Source of the DNA: Aeromicrobium sp. Root236
GTDB lineage: Bacteria > Actinomycetota > Actinomycetes > Propionibacteriales > Nocardioidaceae
DNA length: 64,000 nt
NCBI RefSeq assembly: GCF_001428805.1
Contig: NZ_LMIS01000001.1
Location: 620,001-684,000, forward strand
Direction of reading: 5' to 3'
Below the pieces are notes generated by a model. The model was not told the origin of the DNA and ran no database searches. It worked only from the letters and a program-made list of their open reading frames with translations. The translations under genes and the position numbers were made by a program. Position 1 is the stretch's first letter. Every line of letters begins with the position of its first letter. Of this stretch, positions 1 through 12,345 are shown piece by piece.

Positions 1-341
1 AACACCTTGCCGTCCTCGATGCGGACGCGCTCACCGTTCTTGAGCTTCGACCACACGGTGTCGTCGGCGAGGTCGATCAGCAGGATGCCGGCGCGCGACA
101 GCATCTGCGGCCCGACGTTCGGCACGCGGCCGCTGCTGGACCGGGCGGCGTTGAGCACCGCGCGAACGCGATGATCGATGAGTTCCTGCGCCTGCCGGGC
201 GTCGAGCTCAGGGTGGTCGACGACTGCGATCTCACCTTCGCGGAGGGACGCCACATCGCTCTCACGCTGTGCGAACCTGACCGTGCCGACGATTCCTTCC
301 ACGTCGCGCGTGCTGGGTCTCTTGTGCTTCCTGATGGCCAT
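1..341 (-). CDS. steA: SteA-like cytokinetic ring protein, N-terminal part (runs off the window)
   Basis: This minus-strand frame starts at an ATG whose complement is at 339-341 and stays open to the window edge, giving 113 codons. The product resembles the actinobacterial SteA family (Corynebacterium SteA, Mycobacterium Rv1697), which with membrane partner SteB has been linked to the cytokinetic ring and daughter-cell separation. The early segments GIVGTVRFAQR, GEIAVVDHPELD and VLNAARSSSGRVPNVGP match the family pattern of an N-terminal domain with an invariant S-G-R-PN-GP stretch. The family position directly downstream of recN is conserved in Mycobacterium (recN-Rv1697-Rv1698). The C-terminal membrane part is missing only because the window ends. 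The 88 bases between it and recN hold no clear terminator. Confidence 0.8.
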   Translation of the reverse strand, partial: MAIRKHKRPSTRDVEGIVGTVRFAQRESDVASLREGEIAVVDHPELDARQAQELIDHRVRAVLNAARSSSGRVPNVGPQMLSRAGILLIDLADDTVWSKLKNGERVRIEDGKV

Positions 342-429
342 CGCCGACCATGCTTCCCGCTGAGGCCGATCGATTTGCGCGCTGCCCCGGCGTGTCGTCC
401 AAAAGACAGAGTCTCAGCGAGAACTCAGG

Positions 430-2115
430 TCAACCCCGGGCCAGCTCCAGCAGCTCCCGCGCGTGGGCCTGGGCCGTGGCCGAGTCCTCCTGGCCGGCCA
501 GCATGCGGGCCAGCTCGTCGACCCGGCTGTGCTCGTCGAGCTCGATGACCGCACTGCTCGTGACCGTGCCGTCGTCGTCCTTCGACACCACGAAGTGGTG
601 GTCGGCGAACGCCGCAACCTGCGGGAGGTGGGTGACCGCGATGACCTGGGCGTGCTCCGCCAGCCGCGACAGCCTGCGGCCCACCTCGACGGCCGCCTTG
701 CCGCCGATGCCTGCGTCGACCTCGTCGAACACGAGGGTCGGCACGGTGGTGCGGTCGGCCAGCACCACCTCGAGCGCCAGCATCAGGCGGGACAGCTCAC
801 CACCGCTCGCACCCTTGTGCAACGGGCGCATCCCGGTGCCGCTGTTGGCCGCGAACAGGAACTCGACCTCGTCGATGCCGTGCAGGCCGGGCGCACCGTC
901 GGCGTCAGCTGTCACTTGCACCTCGAGGCGCGCCGAAGGCATGGACAGCTGGGCGATCTCCTCGTCGACCAGCGACGACAATCGGGCCGCGGCCTCGCTG
1001 CGGATCGCTGACATCTCGTGCGCCAGGCGGGTCACCTCGGGAATCAGCTCAGCCTGCTCGGCCTCGAGCGCGGCCACGGACTCGTCGTCGTTGCCGAGCT
1101 CACCGAGACGCGCTGCGCTCTTCTCGGCCCACGCCAGGACGTCGTCGAGGGTTGGGCCGTACTTGCGCTGCAGGCCGGCCAGGGCAGCCCGGCGCTCCTG
1201 CAGGGCGGCCAACCGCTCCGGATCGAGCTCGACGCCGGCGGAGTAGGCACCCAGCTCGGCACCGACGTCGTCGAGCAGGATGCCGAGCTCGAGCACGCGT
1301 TCGGCGAGCGCGTCGAGTGCCGGATCGTGCCCCGCCGCCTCGCGCAAGGCAGCCGACGCCTCGGCGACCTGCGTGCGGGCCGCGTCGAGGTCACCCTCAC
1401 CGACGAGCGAGCGGTGCGCCTGGTCGGCGGCGCGGGCGAGGGACTCCGAGTGCGCCAGACGCCCCTCCTCGACCTTGAGCTGCTCGTCCTCGCCGGCTTG
1501 CGGCTCGACCTCGTTGATCTCGTCGAGCCCGAACTCCAGGACGTCCAGCTCACGGGCGCGCTCCTGCGCATGGGTGCGAAGCTCCCGCAACGTACGTTCG
1601 ACCGTGCGCCACCGGGCATAGGCCGGTGCGTACGCCTCGGCCGCCGCCGCGAACGCGTCACCGGCGAACCGGTCGAGCGCCGCTCGCTGCTCGGCGGCGC
1701 GGAGCAGCCGGTGCTGGTCGGACTGGCCGTGCACCGCGACAAGCTCGTCCGTGACATCGGCCAGCAGCGCGGCGGGCACCGTGGCGCCCCCCGCGATCGC
1801 GCGCGAACGGCCCTGCGCCGACAGCACTCGGGCGAGGATCACCACGTCGTCGTCGATGCGTCCTCCGGCGTCCTCGACGGCAGCTGTCGCTGCTGCACCA
1901 GCGGGGACGCCGATGCTGGCCTCGACCCGCGCCTGGTCCGCGCCGCGGCGCACCAGGCCGAGATCGGCGCGATCGCCGCGCAACAGTCCCAGCGCCGTGA
2001 CGACCATGGTCTTGCCCGCGCCGGTCTCCCCGGTGATGACCGTGAAACCGTCCGAGAGCTCGAGCTCAGCGGAGTCGATGACCCCGAGCGACGAGAGTCG
2101 CAGATGCTGCCACAT
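430..2115 (-). CDS. recN: DNA repair protein RecN
   Basis: This encodes a 561-residue SMC-like ATPase of recombinational double-strand-break repair, cytoplasmic and nucleoid-associated, close to the usual family length of about 560. Near residue 30 there is a Walker A motif (GETGAGKT). The central part is charged and coiled-coil-like. The C-terminal lobe carries the ABC signature (ASGGELSRLMLALE) and Walker B (TLVFDEVDAGIGG), followed by the family stretch VIAVTHLPQVAAFADHHF. The ATG start overlaps the nadK stop as ATGA, so the two are translationally coupled. The order tlyA-nadK-recN-steA is the same as in Mycobacterium. No key residue appears to be missing. Confidence 0.96.
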   Translation of the reverse strand: MWQHLRLSSLGVIDSAELELSDGFTVITGETGAGKTMVVTALGLLRGDRADLGLVRRGADQARVEASIGVPAGAAATAAVEDAGGRIDDDVVILARVLSAQGRSRAIAGGATVPAALLADVTDELVAVHGQSDQHRLLRAAEQRAALDRFAGDAFAAAAEAYAPAYARWRTVERTLRELRTHAQERARELDVLEFGLDEINEVEPQAGEDEQLKVEEGRLAHSESLARAADQAHRSLVGEGDLDAARTQVAEASAALREAAGHDPALDALAERVLELGILLDDVGAELGAYSAGVELDPERLAALQERRAALAGLQRKYGPTLDDVLAWAEKSAARLGELGNDDESVAALEAEQAELIPEVTRLAHEMSAIRSEAAARLSSLVDEEIAQLSMPSARLEVQVTADADGAPGLHGIDEVEFLFAANSGTGMRPLHKGASGGELSRLMLALEVVLADRTTVPTLVFDEVDAGIGGKAAVEVGRRLSRLAEHAQVIAVTHLPQVAAFADHHFVVSKDDDGTVTSSAVIELDEHSRVDELARMLAGQEDSATAQAHARELLELARG

Positions 2116-3029
2116 CAGGAGTCTCCTCTGCGACGCTCAGCTGATCCACGCCAACCTGCCACCGGCAGGTCGAACTTGCGGACGAGTCGATCAGCGAACG
2201 ATGCGGGCTGCAGTCGAGCCAGACGCACCGGGGTCCTGCCCTTGACGACCTCGACCCGCGCGCCGACGGGCAGGTCGGCGGCTCGGCGACCGTCGCACCA
2301 CAGGACACCGGTGGACAGCTCACCCACGACCTCGATCGCCAGCGTCGAGTCCGGCGAGACGACGAGCGGCCGCGCGAACAGGGCGTGCGCGCTGATCGGC
2401 ACCATCAGCAGGGCCTGGACCTCGGGCCACACGATCGGGCCGCCCGCGCTGAAGTTGTAGGCGGTCGAACCGGTCGGAGTCGCGCACACGACACCGTCGC
2501 AGCCCCATCGCGACACCGGGCGATCGTCGATCTCCACGACGATCTCGAGCATCCGCTCACGCGCGGCCTTCTCGACCGACGCCTCGTTGAGGGCCCAGTT
2601 GGTCGCCACGACCTCACCACCGACGGTGACGGACACGTCGACCGTGAGCCGCTCCTCCACGGTGTAGCTGCCGTCCACGACGCCGCGGACCACGTCGTGC
2701 AGGTCCTCGACGTCGGCCTCGGCAAGGAACCCGACGTGACCGAGATTGACCCCGAGCACGGGGGTGTCGGTGCCTCGGCACATCTCGGCGGCGCGCAGGA
2801 TCGTGCCGTCTCCGCCGAACACGACGGCGAGCTCGCAGCCGTCGGCCGCACCGGGCTCGGCCTCGACCACGCCCGGATTCTCCAGACCCGCGGCCCGAAG
2901 CGTCTCGAGCTCGGCGTCCAGCACACAGACGTCGACGCCTTCGGCCCGCAGGTCCGCGGCGAACGCGGTGGCGACCTTGCTGGCCTCCTCGCGGGCGACA
3001 TGCACGATCAACAGGACCCGTCGCGTCAT
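2115..3029 (-). CDS. nadK: NAD kinase
   Basis: This 304-residue cytoplasmic enzyme phosphorylates NAD to NADP using ATP or polyphosphate. The sequence shows the GGDGT motif (VFGGDGTILRAAE, about residues 70-82), the NLGHVGFLAE loop, and the conserved TPTGSTAYNFSAGGPI segment that binds NAD, followed by the C-terminal beta-sandwich motif ISAHALFARPLVV. The start was set at the ATG (complement 3027-3029) whose codon overlaps the tlyA stop as ATGA; a longer frame upstream is only the tlyA region read in another frame. The 3' end in turn overlaps recN. Confidence 0.96.
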   Translation of the reverse strand: MTRRVLLIVHVAREEASKVATAFAADLRAEGVDVCVLDAELETLRAAGLENPGVVEAEPGAADGCELAVVFGGDGTILRAAEMCRGTDTPVLGVNLGHVGFLAEADVEDLHDVVRGVVDGSYTVEERLTVDVSVTVGGEVVATNWALNEASVEKAARERMLEIVVEIDDRPVSRWGCDGVVCATPTGSTAYNFSAGGPIVWPEVQALLMVPISAHALFARPLVVSPDSTLAIEVVGELSTGVLWCDGRRAADLPVGARVEVVKGRTPVRLARLQPASFADRLVRKFDLPVAGWRGSAERRRGDS

Positions 3030-3868
3030 GCGCCCTCCCCCGCGGCTGTCTCCAACGGTCCGGCCGCGACCACCGCGTGGGCCGCGTCCTCGCTGGGAGC
3101 GTCCGCGTCGCTGCGCAGCCAGCAGAAGTACTCGACGTTGCCGGCCGGGCCGGGCAGCGGGCTCGGCGCCAGTGCCTTGGTGCCCCAGCCCAGCGCATAG
3201 GCGGACTCGCACACGCGATGGACGGCATCGGCGTGCAGCACGGGGTCGCGCACGACGCCGTTCTTGCCGAGGTTGCTCTTGCCCACCTCGAACTGCGGCT
3301 TGATCATCAGCACGATGTCACCTCCGCCTTCCGGGCTGCTCGGCTCGCACACCCTCGTCAGGGCAGGCATGACCACCGTAAGGGAGATGAACGACAGATC
3401 CGAGACGACGAGCTCGACAGGTCCACCGATGTCGCCCGGCTCGAGGTTGCGGACGTTGGTGCGATCGAACACCACGACACGTTCGTCCGACTGCAGCGCC
3501 CAGACCAGCTGCCCGTAGCCGACGTCGACCGCACACACCTGTCGCGCGCCCTTGCGCAGCAGCACGTCGGTGAAGCCACCCGTCGAGGCTCCCGCGTCCA
3601 AGCACCGCTTGCCGGCCACCGTGAGCCCCATCGGCTCGAACACCGCGAGTGCGCCGAGCAGCTTGTGCGCTCCGCGGGAGGCGTAGGTCGGCTCGTTGCT
3701 CGCCCGGACCACGATCGCCTGGTCGGTCGTGACGCCGGTGGCGGCCTTGGTGGCGACGGATCCGGCGACCTTGACCTGGCCGTCCTCGATCAGCGTGCCG
3801 GCATGCTCACGCGAACGAGCCAGTCCACGGCGTACGAGCTCGGCGTCCAGCCGCAGCCGTCTGGTCAC
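3026..3868 (-). CDS. tlyA: TlyA family rRNA (cytidine-2'-O)-methyltransferase
   Basis: TlyA methylates 2'-OH of cytidines in 16S and 23S rRNA, and its loss gives capreomycin resistance in mycobacteria. The 280-residue product has an N-terminal S4 RNA-binding domain (RLDAELVRRGLARSREHA, then VKVAGSVATKAATGV) and a C-terminal FtsJ-like Rossmann methyltransferase with the SAM loop DAGASTGGFTDVLL near residue 90, VDVGYGQL, and the catalytic-face segment SDLSFISL followed by MIKPQFEVGK. The start chosen is a GTG (complement 3866-3868), because the reading then begins exactly as characterised TlyA proteins do. An ATG 22 codons upstream would add a basic, unrelated extension. Confidence 0.94.
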   Translation of the reverse strand: MTRRLRLDAELVRRGLARSREHAGTLIEDGQVKVAGSVATKAATGVTTDQAIVVRASNEPTYASRGAHKLLGALAVFEPMGLTVAGKRCLDAGASTGGFTDVLLRKGARQVCAVDVGYGQLVWALQSDERVVVFDRTNVRNLEPGDIGGPVELVVSDLSFISLTVVMPALTRVCEPSSPEGGGDIVLMIKPQFEVGKSNLGKNGVVRDPVLHADAVHRVCESAYALGWGTKALAPSPLPGPAGNVEYFCWLRSDADAPSEDAAHAVVAAGPLETAAGEGA

Positions 3869-3958
3869 TCGGGGTCCCCGCTCGATTGTGAGCCGCACGC
3901 GGGGTATCGCTCGCCTGAAGGAACGGGCGAGCAATCGAGCGGGGAGGAGGTCACTCGG

Positions 3959-4204
3959 TCACGCGCTTTCCGGGAGATCCCCGTCGCGACCGGCGTTGGC
4001 GAGAGACTCACGGAGGACACGGTGGATCGCGTCGAACTCCTCGGGGTGCGAGGTGATCTCCAGGTCGTCGAGCCCGTTCAGGCGTTCGAGTGCCTCGTCG
4101 ATCGCCGCGTGACCGGTCGTCTCGACCGGTTCCGGCGCAGCCTGCTCGACCGAGTCCTCAGGGTCGATCGCCTCGGCAAAGTCGGTGTCAGAGTGCTCGC
4201 TCAT
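3959..4204 (-). CDS. Small acidic conserved protein of the tlyA cluster
   Basis: This 81-residue, strongly acidic, mostly helical-looking protein has a disordered N-terminus rich in Asp, Glu and Pro and a short helical C-terminal half (IDEALERLNGLDDLEI, then HRVLRESLANA). Its ATG overlaps the stop of the upstream HAD gene as ATGA. A similarly placed short gene (Rv1693) sits between the HAD gene and tlyA in Mycobacterium, so it is a genuine conserved member of the cluster. No function can be assigned from the sequence. The helix-plus-acidic-tail layout would suit a small adaptor, but that is speculation. Confidence 0.8.
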   Translation of the reverse strand: MSEHSDTDFAEAIDPEDSVEQAAPEPVETTGHAAIDEALERLNGLDDLEITSHPEEFDAIHRVLRESLANAGRDGDLPESA

Positions 4205-5220
4205 GTCCTCAGTGTCCCATCCACGGTCACCGTGACGTCGGAGCGATCACGCAATGACCACGCGAGTCCGATCACCGCACGCAAGGCATCGGTGCTCCGC
4301 GGATCTCCCGCCTCCACGCTCACCACGTCGTCGCGGACCAGCGCCGTGGCGTCGCCGCAACGAGCCCGGTCCGTGTCGTACTCGATCTCCAGGTGCGCCT
4401 CGTTGAGCCCCGCGAGGTCCGCCGACACGTACGTGGGCCGGCTCCGCGGCCCGGCGTCCACGATCTCCTGCAGCGTGCTGACCCCGGTCAGCACCGCAAG
4501 ACTGTCGGTGCCGGCGTTGACGGCACCCTCGATGTCGGTGTCGAGGCGATCGCCCACGACCAGCGGACGTTCACCGCCGACCCGCTCCACCGTCTCGTCG
4601 AACAGTGCCTTCTCGGGCTTGCCGGCGACCGTGGGTGTCACTCCGGTGGCGTTGCGGATCGCCTGCACCAGCGAGCCGTTGCCCGGAGCGATGCCTCGAG
4701 CCGTCGGGATCGTCATGTCGGTGTTGCTCACGAACCACGGCAGTCCGGCCTGGATCGCGAAGGACGCCTCGGCGAGCTGACGCCACCCCACATCGGGGTG
4801 GAACCCCTGCACCACCGCGACAGGACCGTCGTCCAGGCTCCCGACGCACCGCAGGCCGCGTTCCTCGAGCGGTGAGCGCAGACCCTCACCACCGACGAGC
4901 AGCACGGGCGATCCGGTCGGCACGGCGTCTGCCACGAGGTGCGCCACGGCTTGCGCGGAAGTGACCACGTCAGCGGCGGAGACCTCCGGCATCGCCAGCT
5001 CACGCAGGTGGTCGGCCACCTCGGTCGACGTCCGTGACGCGTTGTTGGTGATGTAGGCCAGGCGCATGCCACCCGCTCGGGCCACCTCAAGCGCCTTCGC
5101 CGCACCGGGCACGGCGTCCTCGCCGACGTAGACGACGCCGTCAAGATCGAGCATCGCCAGGTCGTAGACCGAGCTCAGCGACTGCGTCGACGAGCCCAAA
5201 CCGGTTGCGCTCAGAGTCAT
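4201..5220 (-). CDS. HAD-superfamily phosphatase (NagD/PGP-like, class IIA)
   Basis: This 339-residue cytoplasmic hydrolase has all four HAD motifs: the nucleophile loop MLDLDGVVYVGEDAVPGA (about residues 22-39), motif II ITNNASRTS, the lysine of motif III in VAGKPEKALFDE, and motif IV VVGDRLDTDIEGAVNAG. The cap-domain arrangement is that of the NagD/4-nitrophenylphosphatase/phosphoglycolate phosphatase group. After the HAD domain there are about 75 extra residues of unknown role ending in VTVTVDGTLRT; actinobacterial orthologues (for example Rv1692, reported as a glycerol-3-phosphate phosphatase) are also longer than NagD. The ATG at 5220 overlaps the stop of the SSB-like gene. The physiological substrate cannot be read from the sequence. 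Confidence 0.9.
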   Translation of the reverse strand: MTLSATGLGSSTQSLSSVYDLAMLDLDGVVYVGEDAVPGAAKALEVARAGGMRLAYITNNASRTSTEVADHLRELAMPEVSAADVVTSAQAVAHLVADAVPTGSPVLLVGGEGLRSPLEERGLRCVGSLDDGPVAVVQGFHPDVGWRQLAEASFAIQAGLPWFVSNTDMTIPTARGIAPGNGSLVQAIRNATGVTPTVAGKPEKALFDETVERVGGERPLVVGDRLDTDIEGAVNAGTDSLAVLTGVSTLQEIVDAGPRSRPTYVSADLAGLNEAHLEIEYDTDRARCGDATALVRDDVVSVEAGDPRSTDALRAVIGLAWSLRDRSDVTVTVDGTLRT

Positions 5221-5555
5221 GCTCCCGAGGCTACCGCCGGTGCCGTGACCTTCCGGCAGGAGTCGACGTCGACGGACACAAAGCTGATCGCGCCGCGAGT
5301 GAATCGGCGCCGCAGCTCCCCCGTCACCTCGACCTCGGCGCCTGCCTCGAGGCGGCTCACGGCGCGACGCATCGTCGCGCTCCACGCCGAGCACTCGATC
5401 GTGTCGACGACCTGCTTGGACCGTCGTCGGGCGGCCGCGCTGCGGCGGACGATCAGGCGGAACGAGACGACCTCGTCGCCGCTGGGAAGGACGCGGGTCT
5501 CGGGGTCTGCCGAGACCCGGCCCGCAAGGTGGACCCGGTTGTTGTCATCAGTCAT
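5217..5555 (-). CDS. Short single-strand DNA-binding-like OB-fold protein
   Basis: This 112-residue protein begins like SSB: NRVHLAGRVSADPETRVLPSGDEVVSFRLIV is the typical strand 1-2-3 pattern of the OB fold, followed by a basic linker (RRSAAARRRSKQVVD), an IECSAWSA strand, and LEAGAEVEVTGELRRRF. It lacks the long acidic-tipped C-terminal tail through which canonical SSB recruits partners, so it is an accessory SSB-like protein rather than the housekeeping one. It overlaps the HAD gene by ATGA. The start is the ATG at 5555, since upstream codons in this frame belong to a hairpin region. A role in DNA metabolism near recN is plausible but inferred. Confidence 0.8.
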   Translation of the reverse strand: MTDDNNRVHLAGRVSADPETRVLPSGDEVVSFRLIVRRSAAARRRSKQVVDTIECSAWSATMRRAVSRLEAGAEVEVTGELRRRFTRGAISFVSVDVDSCRKVTAPAVASGA

Positions 5556-5565
5556 GAAACGACGA

Positions 5566-5590
5566 TGCCCCCTGCCGACGGCAGGGGGCA
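5566..5590. terminator. Perfect I-shaped hairpin between the TPR gene and the SSB-like gene
   Basis: There are two 12-base arms (5566-5577 and 5579-5590) that are exact reverse complements around a single base (in practice a 10-bp stem with a small loop). They are very GC-rich and have no U-run. The hairpin lies 38 bases after the end of the TPR gene on the minus strand and just before the next gene, the position of an actinobacterial I-shaped terminator. Confidence 0.65.
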
Positions 5591-5628
5591 CTCATCAGGT
5601 CACGCGCTGTGGACAACCGCCGCACGGC

Positions 5629-6588
5629 TCAGCCCTGTGGACGCTTCTCCAGCTCCGCGAGTCGTTCCTCGGCGTCCGTCTGCTTGTTGCCGTCGACGGC
5701 GACCGTGCGGTGGAACCACTCGATCGCCTCGTCGCGACGCCCGGCATCGAGCAACGCATCGGCGTACGCATAGCGCAGCCGTGGCACCCAGTCCGACCGG
5801 CCCTTGGTGTGCAGCGGCTCGGTCTCGAGCAGCCGCACGGCCGCGTCGTACTGCTTCTGGTCACGGCGCGCACCGGCAACGACGATCGACAGCTCGATCT
5901 GGCCGGCATCGTCCAGCTGACCGCGGATCTCCGGGGTGTCGTACGCGATCGCCTTGTCGGGGCGCTTCAGGGCGCGCTCGCAGTCGGCCATCATCGGCGC
6001 GTACAGGTAGCCGCCAGTCATCCGGCGGGCTGCACGGAACTCCGACAACGCCTCAGCGAACTTGCCTGCTGCGTAAGCCGTCTCGCCACACGCCTCACGT
6101 ACGAGACCGGTCCGGGTCGCGCGAGCCTTGGCGGCCAGCGCGTGCAGGTGCGCGGTCTCGGGGTCCTCGGCGATCAGCAGGCCGGCCATCACGAGGTGCC
6201 GCGCGACCTTGTCGGCGAGCTTCTCGGGCAGGCTCTGCAACGCCTGGCGTGCATGCTTGTCCAGGTCCTTGGCACTGACGTCGTCAGGGATCGGCGGGCC
6301 GTCGTAGATCTTCTGCGCTGCCGTCCGGTCGCCCTCTTCCTGGCGACGGTCACGACGTGCCTCGTAGGGCTTGCCGTCCCGGCGCGGGTGTGCCGGCCTG
6401 CCATCGCGGCGATCCGCGGGCTTGCTGCCCCGAGCGTCGGACGGCTTGCCGTCGCGACGCGAAGGATCTCCGCTGCCGCGGCGATCGCGTCCCTGGCCCG
6501 CAGGCTTGCCACCACGGGCATTGCCACTGCCGGCGCCTCGGCCAGCTGGTTTCCCGCCGTCACGGCGGGGGTTTCTCGACTCAGCCAT
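5629..6588 (-). CDS. Tetratricopeptide-repeat protein with a long basic disordered N-terminus
   Basis: This 319-residue protein has two halves. Residues 1 to about 100 are a low-complexity Arg/Gly/Asp/Lys/Pro region with several RRDGKP- or RDGRP-like repeats. The remainder is helical, with TPR-like units (for example DKHARQALQSLPEKLADKVARH, split here only for description, then YAAGKFAEALSEFRAARRM, and DALLDAGRRDEAIEWFHRTV near the end). The same kind of gene precedes the HAD-tlyA cluster in Mycobacterium (Rv1691). The start ATG at 6588 has an AAGGA ribosome site about 8 bases upstream. The basic N-terminus suggests contact with RNA or ribosomes, which would fit its position beside an rRNA operon and tlyA, but there is no direct evidence. 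Confidence 0.85.
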   Translation of the reverse strand: MAESRNPRRDGGKPAGRGAGSGNARGGKPAGQGRDRRGSGDPSRRDGKPSDARGSKPADRRDGRPAHPRRDGKPYEARRDRRQEEGDRTAAQKIYDGPPIPDDVSAKDLDKHARQALQSLPEKLADKVARHLVMAGLLIAEDPETAHLHALAAKARATRTGLVREACGETAYAAGKFAEALSEFRAARRMTGGYLYAPMMADCERALKRPDKAIAYDTPEIRGQLDDAGQIELSIVVAGARRDQKQYDAAVRLLETEPLHTKGRSDWVPRLRYAYADALLDAGRRDEAIEWFHRTVAVDGNKQTDAEERLAELEKRPQG

Positions 6589-6626
6589 GAGTCGTTCCTT
6601 CCATCAAGTTGTGCACAAATGCAGCA

Positions 6627-6650
6627 AGGCCGCTCCCGAAGGAGCGGCCT
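6627..6650 (-). terminator. Terminator hairpin of the rRNA operon
   Basis: There is a perfect 10-bp GC-rich stem (6627-6636 with 6641-6650) closed by a tetraloop that reads TTCG on the transcribed minus strand. It lies 14 bases beyond the 3' end of 5S rRNA and before the TPR gene. No long U-run follows, as is usual in high-GC actinobacteria. Confidence 0.75.
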
Positions 6651-6663
6651 CGCGCTAAAGATT

Positions 6664-6781
6664 GTCCGGCGACGTCCTACTCTCCCACACAGTCTCCCGT
6701 GCAGTACCATCGGCGCTGAAAGGCTTAACTTCCGGGTTCGGAATGTAACCGGGTGTTTCCCTTTCGCCATGGTCGCCGAAA
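6664..6781 (-). rRNA. rrf: 5S ribosomal RNA
   Basis: About 118 bases match the actinobacterial 5S pattern when read on the minus strand. The 5' end carries TTTCGGCGACC and the 3' end GTCGCCGGAC, which pair to form helix I. The internal stretches GGGAAACACCCGGTTACATTCC, read around 6740-6765, and GAACCCGGAAGTTAAGCC are diagnostic of loop B/C and the Loop E region. The ends are estimated to within a few bases. It is the last gene of the rrn operon, about 100 bases after 23S. Confidence 0.93.
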
Positions 6782-6881
6782 CTCTATTGAGATATCAAAA
6801 CCTTGGAGCTCTCCCGTAGGGAGCTTCGCGGTTCCCGATCATATCTCGGGAACCTCACAGTGGACGCGGTAGATCTTTGTA
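6782..6881 (-). other. 23S-5S spacer with one arm of the 23S processing stalk
   Basis: This 100-base spacer contains no tRNA. Bases 6855-6880 are the partner of 9989-10013 on the far side of 23S: a 14-base block (TCACAGTGGACGCG) and an 8-base block (ATCTTTGT) are exactly reverse complementary to the other arm, separated by a short asymmetric internal loop. Together they would fold into the long helix enclosing pre-23S rRNA that RNase III cuts. Confidence 0.75.
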
Positions 6882-11853
<4,972 letters not shown>

Positions 11854-12079
11854 CAGCTAAAGCGCTGCCAAACTTCAGTTCGACTCTGACAAACTATTTG
11901 CTGACAAATAAATTGTCGGAATTGATTTCCATCAAGGTCGGCGAGCCGAAGCTCTCCGATGGTCTCGACGGGGTACTACTAATTAATCTCGTCGACTTTT
12001 GGCACACTGTTGAGTTCTCAAGGATCAGACGCTCACCTCGGCTTCGACCTCGCGGTCTCTGCCTTGGGGCAACTCGTCT
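11854..12079 (-). other. rRNA operon leader with antitermination-like element
   Basis: This is the transcribed leader between the proximal promoter and 16S, about 220 bases, with no ORF worth calling. Bases 12004-12026 read on the minus strand as GATCCTTGAGAACTCAACAGTGT, an element seen upstream of 16S in many actinobacteria, and a related copy occurs in the 16S-23S spacer. Just before 16S is a small hairpin (GCAGC and GCTGC arms near 11855-11875). Confidence 0.55.
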
Positions 12080-12108
12080 AACTTACACGGCTCGTTTTCA
12101 CCGGTCAA
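12080..12108 (-). promoter_or_regulatory. rRNA operon promoter, proximal
   Basis: Read on the minus strand this has a -35 TTGACC (12103-12108) and a -10 TAAGTT (12080-12085) separated by exactly 17 bases. The spacing and hexamers fit the housekeeping sigma factor. It lies about 230 bases ahead of 16S. Confidence 0.7.
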
Positions 12109-12261
12109 ACCGGGTCGGTCACCATGTTCAGCTTCGTTGTCCGCGGTCCGTCTCCGGGCGCCTGAGGCGCCGTGCCGTCGACCGTTTCGGTTGAGCTGGT
12201 TGGAAGCTCCGAGTGACCGGCCTTTCGGCCTTTCGCTCCGCCGTGCTGTCCAACAAGAAGA

Positions 12262-12291
12262 ACATTACGGGGGCGTTTCCCGCTTCGTCAA
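12262..12291 (-). promoter_or_regulatory. rRNA operon promoter, distal
   Basis: On the minus strand this has a -35 TTGACG (12286-12291) and a -10 TAATGT (12262-12267) separated by 18 bases, 180 bases upstream of the proximal promoter and just after the end of tyrS. Tandem promoters are the rule for rrn operons. The roughly 150 bases between the two promoters hold no gene. Confidence 0.6.
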
Positions 12292-12345
12292 ATCGGCTCC
12301 GTATGGTCCACGTCACATGGTTCCGAGCCCCTGAAATGACGGGGT

